DNA of 64,000 nt from Zea mays (Eukaryota > Streptophyta > Magnoliopsida > Poales > Poaceae). The notes under the pieces are model-generated. The model had not been told where the DNA came from. It searched no databases and saw only the letters and a program-made list of their open reading frames with translations. How positions within the stretch are numbered: position 1 is the stretch's first letter; each line of letters starts with the position of its first letter. The stretch covers positions 141,469,988 to 141,533,987 of the forward strand of contig NC_050105.1 in the NCBI RefSeq assembly GCF_902167145.1. Direction: 5' to 3'. This document shows positions 22,951-33,692 of this stretch, piece by piece. A program made the position numbers and the translations under genes.

Positions 22951-24224
22951 TGAAAGGGAAATGTGCCTTTGGGCCATTTCTAAGTATTTTGGTGATTGAG
23001 TGCAAACACAAGTGCTTAAATGTGAAAATGTGCCCATGGTTGAACAAAGTGCAAATCACAAGTAAAGGTATGTTTCTAAGCCTTAGTATATTGGTTTTGT
23101 GTACTAATATCTTGTCTAAGTGTTAGAAACAGGAAGAAGAAGAAAAGAAGTGGAGAGTGGCTGTGTACAGCCAAAGGCTGTTTCGGGCTGGGGCACCGGA
23201 CTGTCCGGTGTGCACCGGACAGTGTCCGGTGCGCCAGACCAGCGCGGAGCAAACCAGCCGCTCTCGGGTTTTTCTCCGGCGACTTCGGCTATAATTCACC
23301 GGACTGTCCGGTGTGCACCGGACTGTCCGGTGCGCCAACGGTCGGCCAGGCCAACGGTCGGCCGCGCGATCGGCGCGCGACACGTGGCCGAGCCAACGGT
23401 CAGAAAGGGGCACCGGACTGTCCGGTGTGCACCGGACATGTCCGGTGCGCCAACGGTGCGCAGATCTGCATCAGACAGCAACGGTCGGATGCACTGTTTA
23501 TGGAAACAAATCGGGCACCGGACAATGTCCGGTGTGCACCGGACTGTCCGGTGCGCCACGAGACAGAAGGCAAAGATGGCCTTCCAGATTTGTTCCCAAC
23601 GGCTCCTAGCTGCCTTGGGGCTATAAAAGGGATCCCTTGGCGCATGGAGGAGAACACCAAGCATTCCTACAACATTTCTAAGCACCAAGACATTGATCTC
23701 GCGCATTCGTTTCATTGTGATAGCATATAGAGCTCTTGTGGAGTTGTGAACTCTTTAAGTTGTGTTGCGAGCTCTTGTTGCTGCTTGTGTGCGCGTTGTT
23801 GCTCTGATTTTGAGTCTTGTGTGCGTTGCTAGTTCCCTCCTTACTCCGTATTTCTTTGTGAATCTCAAGTGTAAGGGCGAGAGGCTCCAAGTTGTGGAGA
23901 TTCCTCGCAAACGGGATATTGAGAAGAAAAGCATAACACTGTGGTATTCAAGTTGATCATTGGATCACTTGAGAGGAGTTGAGTGCAACTCTCGTCCGTT
24001 GGGACGCCACAACGTGGAGTAGGCAAGTGTTGTACTTGGCCGAACCACGGGATAAATCACCGTGTCTTCTCTGTGTTGATCTTCTTGTGATTATCATATT
24101 GTGCAAGATCTTCGCTCTAGCCACTTGGCATTAACTGTGCTAACACTTAATCAAAGTTTTGTGGCTTAAGTTTTAAAGATTTACAGGATCACCTATTCAC
24201 CCCCCCCCCCTCTAGGTGCTCTCA
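22951..24224 (+). repeat. 5' LTR of Sirevirus A
   Basis: This is a 1274-bp LTR. A cluster of CACCGGACTGTCCGGTG palindromes lies at about 23190-23560. A TATA box (CTATAAAAGG, 23621-23630) follows. The LTR ends with a C run and TCTAGGTGCTCTCA. It has one more 19-bp palindrome unit than the 3' LTR. Confidence 0.95.
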
Positions 24225-24226
24225 AT

Positions 24227-24239
24227 TGGTATCAGAGGC
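24227..24239 (+). other. Primer-binding site of Sirevirus A
   Basis: TGGTATCAGAGGC begins two bases after the LTR end at 24224. It is the usual match to initiator methionine tRNA. Confidence 0.88.
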
Positions 24240-24274
24240 GTTCTCTTCAAGAAAGGGACTAACCGCCCGAAGAA

Positions 24275-26656
24275 ATGGATCCTAAGGGGAAGGGAATTGT
24301 GATCAACGACAAGGAGAAGGAGTCCTTCATCAACGAGCCAAGGGATGACAAGTCCAACGACTCGGGCTCGGGCCACAGGCGCAAAGATGGGAAGAAGAAG
24401 AAGACAAGGCGCATCAAGGAGATCGTCTACTACGACAGCGACGAATCCTCTTCTTCCCAAAAGGACGACGACCACGACAAACAAAAGACGGTTAACTCAA
24501 ACTTTTCTTTTGATTATTCACGCATTCCACATAGCTCAAATGCTCATTTGCTCCCCATTCCACTTGGCAAGCCTCCTCACTTTGATGGAGAGGACTACGG
24601 ATTTTGGAGTCACAAAATGCGTACTCACCTATTTTCTCTCCATCCAAGCATTTGGGAGATTGTTGAAAGTGGAATGAAATTTGATAGCTCGGATAGCCCT
24701 TCATTCATTAATGAGCAAATCCATAAGAATGCACAAGCTACCACTGTTCTTCTAGCGTCATTGTGCAGGGATGAATATAACAAAGTAAGCGGCTTGGATA
24801 ACGCCAAGCAGATCTGGGACACCCTCAAGATTTCTCATGAGGGGAATGACGTTACCTTGCTCACCAAAATGGAGTTGGTGGAAGGCGAGCTTGGACGGTT
24901 CGCGATGATAAGGGGCGAGGAGCCAATTCAGACATACAACCGGCTCAAGACCCTTATCAACAAAATAAGGAGCTACGGAAGCACGCGATGGACGGACCAT
25001 GACGTCGTCCGACTAATGCTCAGGTCCTTTACCGTTCTTGATCCTCATTTGGTGAATAATATTCGTGAGAATCCCAGGTACACCAAAATGTCGCCCGAAG
25101 AAGTCCTAGGAAAATTCGTCAGCGGGCGAATGATGATCAAGGAGGCAAGGTATGTGGACGACGCCTTGAATGGACCGATCAACGAGCCGCAACCTCTTGC
25201 TCTCAAAGCAACAAGGAGCAAGGAAGCGCTACACAGCAAGGTGGCGCAAATTGAAGCGGCCGGTCTTAATGATGAAGAGATGGCCCTCATCATCAAAAGA
25301 TTCAAGACGGTGCTAAAGAGTCGCAATGGACAGCCAAGCAAAACTAAGACCAAGGGAAAGCGATCATGCTTCAAATGCGGTAAGCTTGGTCATTTTATTG
25401 CTAACTGTCCGGATAATGAAAGTGACCAGGAAAAGGGGAACAAAAGAGAGAAGAAGAAGCACTACAAGAAAGCCAAGGGCGAAGCACATATCGGAAAGGA
25501 GTGGGATTCGGACTGCTCCTCCTCCGACTCCGACAATGAAGGACTCACCGCCACCGCCTTCAACAAGTCATCTCTCTTCCCCAACGAGCGTCATACTTGC
25601 CTTATGGCAAGAGAGAAGAAGGTGAGTACTCGAGATACCACTTATGTTTCTTCTAGTGATGATGAATCTAGTGATGAAGATGAAATTGATTATTCATGCT
25701 TGTTTAAAGGTCTAGATAGAACCAAGGTAGACAAAATTAATGAATTGATTGATGCCTTGAATGATAAGAACATACTTGTAGAAAAGCAAGAGGATTTGTT
25801 GTATGAAGAACATGATAAATTTGTTAGTGCACAAAATTCTCTTGCTCTAGAAATTAAAAGAAATGAAATGCTTTCTTGTGAATTATCTTCTTGCCATGAG
25901 ACAATTTCTAAATTAAGAAGCATTAATGATGAATTGAATGCTAAATTAGAAGTAGCAAATAAAACTAACTCTTGTGTAGAACATGTTGCAATTTGTACTA
26001 GGTGTAAGGATTTTGACATTAATGCTTGTAATGAACATCTAGTTTCAATTTCAAAACTAAATGATGAAGTAGCTAGTCTTAATGCTCAACTTAAGACTAG
26101 CAAAAGTGATTTTGAAAAGCTAAAATTTGCTAGGGATGCCTACACGGTTGGTAGACACCCCTCAATTAAGGATGGACTTGGCTTCAAGAAGGAAGCCAAG
26201 AACTTAACAAGCCATAAGGCTCCCATTCCCGCCAAGGAGAAAGGGAAGGCCCCTATGGCTACTAGCGCTAAAAGGAACCATGCCTTTTTATATCATGATA
26301 GAAGACATACTAGAAATGCAAATAGAAGTTATGATGCTTTTGATTCATATGTTTATGATTCTCATGCCATGTTTGCTCCTAGTTCTTCTTATGTGTATGA
26401 TAGAAATGTTACTAGGAAAAATGTTGTTCCTAAAAAGAATGTTATTCATGCTCCTAGGAAAGTAGCAAATGAACCTTCTACCATTTATTATACTTGCAAT
26501 GCTCCCTTTGCTATTTGTAGAAAGGGCAAGAAGGTAATTGCTAGGAAGTTAGGGGCAAGATGCAAGGAAGATAAAACTTGCATTTGGGTCCCTAAGAATA
26601 TATGTGCTAACCTTGTAGGACCCAACATGAGTTGGGTACCTAAAACCCAAGCCTAA
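24275..26656 (+). CDS. Sirevirus A Gag
   Basis: This intact 793-residue frame encodes the capsid precursor. The start (MDPKGKGIVINDKEKE) is charged, followed by the UBN2-type gag domain (PPHFDGEDYGFWSHKMRTHL) and a CCHC knuckle near residue 366 (CFKCGKLGHFIANC). A long low-complexity and coiled-coil section follows (Ser/Asp-rich, then Asn/Leu/Lys-rich helices), which is typical of the unusually large Gag of Sireviruses. The ATG is 51 bp past the LTR. The stop TAA at 26654-26656 lies just before pol, which is in a different frame; the same arrangement occurs in Sirevirus B, so it is a family feature rather than damage. Confidence 0.92.
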   Translation: MDPKGKGIVINDKEKESFINEPRDDKSNDSGSGHRRKDGKKKKTRRIKEIVYYDSDESSSSQKDDDHDKQKTVNSNFSFDYSRIPHSSNAHLLPIPLGKPPHFDGEDYGFWSHKMRTHLFSLHPSIWEIVESGMKFDSSDSPSFINEQIHKNAQATTVLLASLCRDEYNKVSGLDNAKQIWDTLKISHEGNDVTLLTKMELVEGELGRFAMIRGEEPIQTYNRLKTLINKIRSYGSTRWTDHDVVRLMLRSFTVLDPHLVNNIRENPRYTKMSPEEVLGKFVSGRMMIKEARYVDDALNGPINEPQPLALKATRSKEALHSKVAQIEAAGLNDEEMALIIKRFKTVLKSRNGQPSKTKTKGKRSCFKCGKLGHFIANCPDNESDQEKGNKREKKKHYKKAKGEAHIGKEWDSDCSSSDSDNEGLTATAFNKSSLFPNERHTCLMAREKKVSTRDTTYVSSSDDESSDEDEIDYSCLFKGLDRTKVDKINELIDALNDKNILVEKQEDLLYEEHDKFVSAQNSLALEIKRNEMLSCELSSCHETISKLRSINDELNAKLEVANKTNSCVEHVAICTRCKDFDINACNEHLVSISKLNDEVASLNAQLKTSKSDFEKLKFARDAYTVGRHPSIKDGLGFKKEAKNLTSHKAPIPAKEKGKAPMATSAKRNHAFLYHDRRHTRNANRSYDAFDSYVYDSHAMFAPSSSYVYDRNVTRKNVVPKKNVIHAPRKVANEPSTIYYTCNAPFAICRKGKKVIARKLGARCKEDKTCIWVPKNICANLVGPNMSWVPKTQA

Positions 26657-26663
26657 ATTTGCC

Positions 26664-29600
26664 TTGCAGGTTTATGCATCCGGGGGTTCAAGCTGGATTA
26701 TAGACAGCGGATGCACAAACCATATGACGAGGGAGAAGAAGATGTTCACCTCCTACGTCAAGAATAAGGATTCCCAAGATTCAATCATATTCGGTGATGG
26801 GAATCAAGGCAAGGTAAAAGGGTTAGGTAAAATTGCAATTTCTAATGAGCACTCTATCTCTAATGTGTTTTTAGTAGAGTCTCTAGGATATAATTTGCTA
26901 TCGGTTAGTCAATTATGCAACATGGGGTATAACTGTCTATTCACAAATGTAGATGTGTCTGTCTTTAGAAGAAGTGATGGTTCACTAGCTTTTAAGGGTG
27001 TATTAGACGGCAAACTTTATTTAGTTGATTTTGCAAAAGAAGAAGCCGGTCTAGATGCATGCTTAATAGCTAAGACTAGCATGGGCTGGCTGTGGCATCG
27101 CCGCTTAGCTCATGTGGGGATGAAGAACCTTCACAAGCTTCTAAAGGGAGAACACGTGATAGGTCTAACTAACGTTCAATTCGAAAAAGATAGACCTTGT
27201 GCAGCTTGTCAAGCAGGTAAACAAGTGGGAGGAGCACATCACAGCAAGAATGTGATGACCACTTCAAGACCCCTGGAGCTGCTGCATATGGACCTCTTCG
27301 GACCCGTCGCCTATCTGAGCATAGGAGGGAGTAAGTATGGTCTAGTTATTGTTGATGACTTTTCCCGCTTCACTTGGGTGTTCTTTCTGCAGGATAAGTC
27401 TGAAACCCAAGGGACCCTCAAGCGCTTCCTCAGGAGAGCTCAAAATGAGTTTGAGCTCAAGGTGAAGAAGATAAGGAGCGACAACGGGTCCGAGTTCAAG
27501 AACCTTCAAGTGGAGGAGTTCCTTGAGGAGGAAGGGATCAAGCACGAGTTCTCCGCTCCCTACACACCACAGCAAAATGGTGTGGTAGAGAGGAAGAACA
27601 GGACGCTAATCGACATGGCAAGGACGATGCTTGGAGAATTCAAGACCCCCGAGCGTTTTTGGTCGGAAGCTGTGAACACGGCTTGCCATGCCATCAACAG
27701 GGTCTATCTTCACCGCCTCCTCAAGAAGACTTCGTATGAGCTGCTAACCGGTAACAAACCCAATGTATCTTACTTTCGTGTATTTGGGAGCAAGTGCTAC
27801 ATTCTAGTGAAGAAAGGTAGAAATTCTAAGTTTGCTCCCAAAGCAGTAGAAGGGTTTTTGTTAGGTTATGACTCAAATACAAAGGCGTATAGAGTCTTCA
27901 ACAAATCATCGGGTTTGGTTGAAGTCTCTAGCGACGTTGTATTTGATGAGACTAATGGCTCTCCAAGAGAGCAAGCTGTTGATCTTGATGATGTAGATGA
28001 AGAAGATGTTCCAACGGCCGCTATGCGCACCATGGCGATTGGTGATGTGCGACCACAGGAACACTTGGAGCAAGATCAACCTTCTTCCTCAACTATGGTG
28101 CATCCCCCAACACAAGACGATGAACAGGTTCATCAACAGGAGGCGTGTGATCAAGGGGGAGCACGAGATGATCATGTGATGGAGGAAGAAGCGCAACCGG
28201 CACCTCCAACCCAAGTTCGAGCGATGATTCAAAGGGATCATCCCGTCGACCAAATTTTGGGTGACATCAGCAAGGGAGTAACTACTCGATCTTGATTAGT
28301 TAATTTTTGTGAACATTACTCCTTTGTCTCTTCTATTGAGCCTTTCAGGGTAGAGGAGGCCTTGCTAGATCCGGACTGGGTGTTGGCCATGCAGGAGGAG
28401 CTCAACAACTTCAAAAGGAATGAAGTCTGGACACTGGTGCCTCGTCCGAAGCAAAATATTGTGGGAACCAAGTGGGTGTTCCGCAACAAACAGGACGAGC
28501 ACGGGGTGGTGACGAGAAACAAGGCTCGACTTGTGGCAAAAGGTTATGCCCAAGTCGCAGGTTTGGATTTCGAGGAGACTTTTGCTCCTGTGGCTAGGCT
28601 AGAATCAATTCGTATCTTGCTAGCATATGCCGCTCATCATTCTTTCAGGTTGTACCAAATGGATGTGAAGAGCGCATTCCTCAACGGGCCTATAAAGGAG
28701 GAGGTGTACGTGGAGCAACCCCCTGGCTTCGAGGATGAACGGTACCCCGACCATGTGTGTAAGCTATCTAAGGCGCTCTATGGACTTAAGCAAGCCCCAA
28801 GAGCATGGTATGAATGCCTTAGAGACTTTCTAATTGTTAATGCTTTCAAGGTTGGGAAAGCTGATCCAACTCTTTTTACAAAGACATGTGATGGTGATTT
28901 GTTTGTGTGCCAAATTTATGTCGATGACATAATATTTGGTTCTACTAACCAAAAGTCTTGTGAAGAGTTTAGCAGGGTGATGACGCAGAAGTTCGAGATG
29001 TCGATGATGGGCGAGTTGAACTACTTCCTTGGGTTCCAAGTGAAGCAACTCAAGGACGGCACCTTCATCTCCCAAACGAAGTACACGCAAGATCTGCTAA
29101 AGCGGTTTGGGATGAAGGACGCCAAGCCCGCAAAGACTTCGATGGGAACCGACGGACACACCGACCTCAACAAAGGAGGTAAGTCCGTTGATCAAAAGGC
29201 ATACTGGTCAATGATAGGGTCATTACTTTACTTATGTGCTAGTAGACCGGATATTATGCTTAGCGTATGCATGTGTGCTAGATTTCAATCCGATCCTAAG
29301 GAATGTCACTTAGTGGCGGTGAAGCGGATTCTTAGATATTTGGTTGCTACGCCTTGCTTCGGGCTCTGGTATCCAAAGGGGTCTACCTTTGACTTGGTTG
29401 GATACTCAGACTCCGACTATGCTGGATGTAAGGTCGATAGGAAAAGTACATCGGGGACGTGCCAATTCTTAGGAAGGTCCCTAGTGTCATGGAACTCTAA
29501 GAAACAAACATCCGTTGCTCTATCCACCGCTGAGGCCGAGTATGTTGCCGCAGGACAGTGTTGCGCGCAACTACTTTGGATGAGGCAAACCCTCAGGGAC

Positions 29601-29870
29601 TTTGGCTACAATCTGAGCAAAGTCCCACTCCTATGTGATAATGAGAGTGCTATCCGCATGGCGGAAAATCCTGTTGAACACAGCCACACAAAGCACATAG
29701 ACATCCGGCATCACTTTTTGAGAGACCACCAGCAAAAGGGGGATATCGAAGTGTTTCATGTTAGCACCGAGAACCAGCTAGCCGATATCTTTACCAAGCC
29801 TCTAGATGAGAAGACCTTTTGCAGGCTGCGGAGTGAGCTAAATGTCTTAGATTCGCGGAACTTGGATTGA
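26664..29870 (+). pseudogene. Sirevirus A Pol with one nonsense codon
   Basis: The replication polyprotein has, in order, protease ([10 protein letters not shown]), integrase (HRRLAHVG and CAACQ zinc site; [28 protein letters not shown]), reverse transcriptase ([21 protein letters not shown]) and RNase H ([18 protein letters not shown]). A TGA at 28293-28295 separates integrase from RT; Sirevirus B has an arginine codon at that place, so this is probably a CpG transition. The frame is otherwise open to 29870. There is no ATG at the start of the open frame; the section begins at an acceptor-like TTTGCCTTGCAG. As it stands the copy would not make RT from the same translation product. Confidence 0.93.
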
Positions 29871-30661
29871 ATTGTAGCATACATGTGTTTATGCCTTTGA
29901 TCATGTTCATTCTGCATTTTGTTGCTTATTGTGGTGCTCAAGTTGTACAAACACTCCCTGGACCTCACAAGTCCGTTGCAAAGTGATGCACATGTTTAGG
30001 GGGAGGTGTGTTACAACTTGACCCTTTGAGACTAACCATGTGCTTGAGTTGATGATTTAGTCTCGAAGGAGGATTGAAAGGGAAAAAGTGGACTTGGACC
30101 ATGAAAGACTTCCACTGCACTCCGATGAGAGGGTAACTTATTCCAAGTTCATCTTTAAACTCTTATTGCCTATTTGCTCTTAATTGAAGATTTTGGTGAG
30201 GCAATGGGGTTAAAGGGCCAAGATTGATCCCGTTTTGGTGCTTGATGCCAAAGGGGGAGAAAATAAAGGCCAAAGAAATAAATGGATCAGCTACCACTTG
30301 AGAGATTTTGAAAATAGTAGAATAGAGTATTTGGTTTGTTCAAAACTCTTGCATTGTCTCTTTCGTCAAAAGTTAGCTTCTTGTGGGGAGAAGTATTGAT
30401 TATGGGATTTAGGGGGAGTTTTTTTTTGAAATCTTTGATCAATCTCTTTTGAAATGACTCTCTTTATGCTTCAACATGTGTGTTTGACTTAGAGATAGAG
30501 ATTTGAGTTTGATTTGCAAAAACAAACCAAGTGGTGGCAAAAGATGATCCATATATGCCAAAATTGGATAAAACTCAAAGTTAGTTTTTATTTGAAGTGA
30601 TTTTGCACTTGTTCTAGTTGCTTTATGTTGTGTTGGCATAAATCACCAAAAAGGGGGAGAT
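29871..30661 (+). other. Sirevirus A 3' untranslated region and polypurine tract
   Basis: About 790 bp have no coding frame. Several purine-rich runs (AGGGGGAGG near 29999, AGGGGGAG near 30411, AAAAAGGGGGAGAT at 30648-30661) are present; repeated PPT-like runs in this place are known in Sireviruses. The last one abuts the 3' LTR. Confidence 0.75.
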
Positions 30662-31912
30662 TGAAAGGGAAATGTGCCTTTGGGCCATTTCTAAGTATTT
30701 TGGTGATTGAGTGCAAACACAAGTGCTTAAATGTGAAAATGTGCCCATGGTTGAACAAAGTGCAAATCACAAGTAAAGGTATGTTTCTAAGCCTTAGTAT
30801 ATTGGTTTTGTGTACTAATATCTTGTCTAAGTGTTAGAAACAGGAAGAAGAAGAAAAGAAGTGGAGAGTGGCTGTGTACAGCCAAAGGCTGTTTCGGGCT
30901 GGGGCACCGGACTGTCCGGTGTGCACCGGACAGTGTCCGGTGCGCCAGACCAGCGCGGAGCAAACCAGCCGCTCTCGGGTTTTTCTCCGGCGACTTCGGC
31001 TATAATTCACCGGACTGTCCGGTGAGCCAACGGTCGGCCGGGCCAACGGTCGGCCGCGCGATCGGCGCGCGACACGTGGCCGAGCCAACGGTCAGAAAGG
31101 GGCACCGGACTGTCCGGTGTGCACCGGACATGTCCGGTGCGCCAACGGTGCGCAGATCTGCATCAGACAGCAACGGTCGGATGCGCTGTTTATGGAAACA
31201 AATCGGGCACCGGACAATGTCCGGTGTGCACCGGACTGTCCGGTGCGCCATGAGACAGAAGGCAAAGATGGCCTTCCAGATTTGTTCCCAACGGCTCCTA
31301 GCTGCCTTGGGGCTATAAAAGGGATCCCTTGGCGCATGGAGGAGAACACCAAGCATTCCTACAACATTTCTAAGCACCAAGACATTGATCTCGCGCATTC
31401 GTTTCATTGTGATAGCATATAGAGCTCTTGTGGAGTTGTGAACTCTTTAAGTTGTGTTGCGAGCTCTTGTTGCTGCTTGTGTGCGCGTTGTTGCTCTGAT
31501 TTTGAGTCTTGTGTGCGTTGCTAGTTCCCTCCTTACTCCGTATTTCTTTGTGAATCTCAAGTGTAAGGGCGAGAGGCTCCAAGTTGTGGAGATTCCTCGC
31601 AAACGGGATATTGAGAAGAAAAGCATAACACTGTGGTATTCAAGTTGATCATTGGATCACTTGAGAGGAGTTGAGTGCAACTCTCGTCCGTTGGGACGCC
31701 ACAACGTGGAGTAGGCAAGTGTTGTACTTGGCCGAACCACGGGATAAATCACCGTGTCTTCTCTGTGTTGATCTTCTTGTGATTATCATATTGTGCAAGA
31801 TCTTCGCTCTAGCCACTTGGCATTAACTGTGCTAACACTTAATCAAAGTTTTGTGGCTTAAGTTTTAAAGATTTACAGGATCACCTATTCACCCCCCCTC
31901 TAGGTGCTCTCA
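30662..31912 (+). repeat. 3' LTR of Sirevirus A
   Basis: This is a 1251-bp direct copy of the 5' LTR. It lacks one 19-bp palindrome unit near 31022, has seven rather than eleven C in the end run, and differs at a few bases (for example near 31183 and 31250). Confidence 0.95.
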
Positions 31913-33692
31913 GTACCCTTTATCCACAAGTCATGTTACCCATCTGCCAAGGGATCGCGACTTCCCATACACCTCTACCGAGGAGGCGAGGCATGGTAAC
32001 ACTACGAGGCCTTTACAAAGTTCCACTAGCTTCAGAAAACCCACTACAGTTTATAGGAAGCTCCAATGTAGGGTTCTTGTCTGACCGCCATCGCAACAAA
32101 ATCAACCAAGGACCTCCCTACACTGACCACTCCCCTACTGCCCTTTCCCCTTTCGGGTAAGGTAGTCCTCCACTAGCTTTCCTAATTAATCAGCCAAGGG
32201 CGTCCATAAACCCTTGTGGTGGCACATGTTTCTCAAGTTAAGCTCTATGTTCAAATTAACATTAATGATCTTGACATGAACATAAATAGAATAACAAAAT
32301 AACTGGAACATAGATATGATAAATAATTATCCCAAATCCATGTAAAGCAATAGCAAACTACCCAAGTGATTCAGGGGTAAACAAGGTAATGAGATAAACA
32401 ATCTAGGGTAACCTATTGGGTCCCATCAAAATTAACCTATGCATGAATAAATGATATTAAAGAACATTATTGGGTAAAAAGTGGTCAAGTGCACAACTTG
32501 CCTGACACTTGAGATTCCAGGTACCAGGATGATCTTCAGGTGACTCGTGTCCTCACTGCTAAACGTAGCAATACAGACAAACATTGTATAGGCAAAATTA
32601 ACATTACACCAAACATAAGTATAAATATATATTAATAATCTACATATTAAAATAAGATCACAGGAACAAGAATTATTAATTTTGGAGTTATAGATTTTAA
32701 GTTATGGATTTCTGAAGGTTTTATGTGTTTTGCACAAGATTAAATAGGATGTAAAATTTATTGTGACATTCATGACAAAACAGTAGTACTAAATGATAAA
32801 CAATAATATTACAAAATTATAGGAATTGGAATAGATTAATTTGGACTTCATATGAATTTTCTATGGATTATACAAGTTTTACAATTATTTTTATGCTCAA
32901 AAACAATTTCTAAATCTCTTTTTCCTATTTTCATTAGTTCCTGGACTGGGCACAATATTATCAGGGAACACAGGGGCTATTCTATAAAAATGCCTTAGAC
33001 TCAGAAGTATCCCGTAGGGGACGGCGGGTTTATTATGTGATTTCCAGGGGGGTCTTTAACAAAATGCCAATCACGAAACAGTATCCAAGCACACTAGCCG
33101 TTGGATCATCATCAGGCGGTCCTGAACAGCCCGCACTGGCGCCAATAGCCCAACCCTCTGATCCGAGATCAACGCTCCGGATTCTAAAAACCCGGATGGA
33201 TCCCCACGCTTTGGATCAAAATCAGACGGTGCATACTAAACAATCGAAGGGGTATCCCTCGATCTGATCGACGCCGTCAGACACGCATCTAACGGCTAAA
33301 TCCTATCTCTCTCCTCCCAGGTCACTGTAGGGCGACGGCGATGAGCTCCGCGACGGCGGTCTCACCGGCGGACTGCGGACCGGTGCCCCTGCGCTCTAGA
33401 GTCGAAGGAGACAGGTCCTACGTAGAGCGGGGGTGATAGTTAGATCAGTGGACGGGTCCTTACTTGCTAGGCTGGCGAGGATAGTGCTGCCCGCGGCGAT
33501 TGGCGGAATCGCGGCGGCGTTTTGACTCCGGCGAGGAATTGCCTTCAATTCATCGCTGCCCGCGCCAGCTTGTTGACCGGACAATTTCCCCCCGGTGGCG
33601 CACACCACCACGGCCTGGATTCGGTCACCAGACGACGCCCCAGTCGAGATCCCGACCACGGCGGCAATGGCGCAGCCGCATACCTCTCTCTC

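Larger units (their letters stand above)
22951..31912 (+). mobile_element. Sirevirus A (Ty1/copia, Ji/Opie-like), nested in the solo LTR
   Basis: LTRs of 1274 and 1251 bp begin TGAAAGGG and end GTGCTCTCA. The 5-bp repeat GTACC flanks the element (22946-22950 and 31913-31917). It has a TGGTATCAGAGGC primer-binding site, a long Sirevirus-type gag in its own frame, pol in the protease-integrase-RT-RNase H order of Ty1/copia, and a PPT. I see no envelope-like gene between pol and the 3' LTR. By eye the LTRs differ by a few bases, one 19-bp repeat unit and C-run length. Pol has one stop codon. Confidence 0.95.

Noticed and set aside
23190..23560. Regular palindromic repeats that could suggest a CRISPR array
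   Set aside because: Plant LTR context, uneven spacing and no unique spacers of constant size; they are Sirevirus LTR palindromes.
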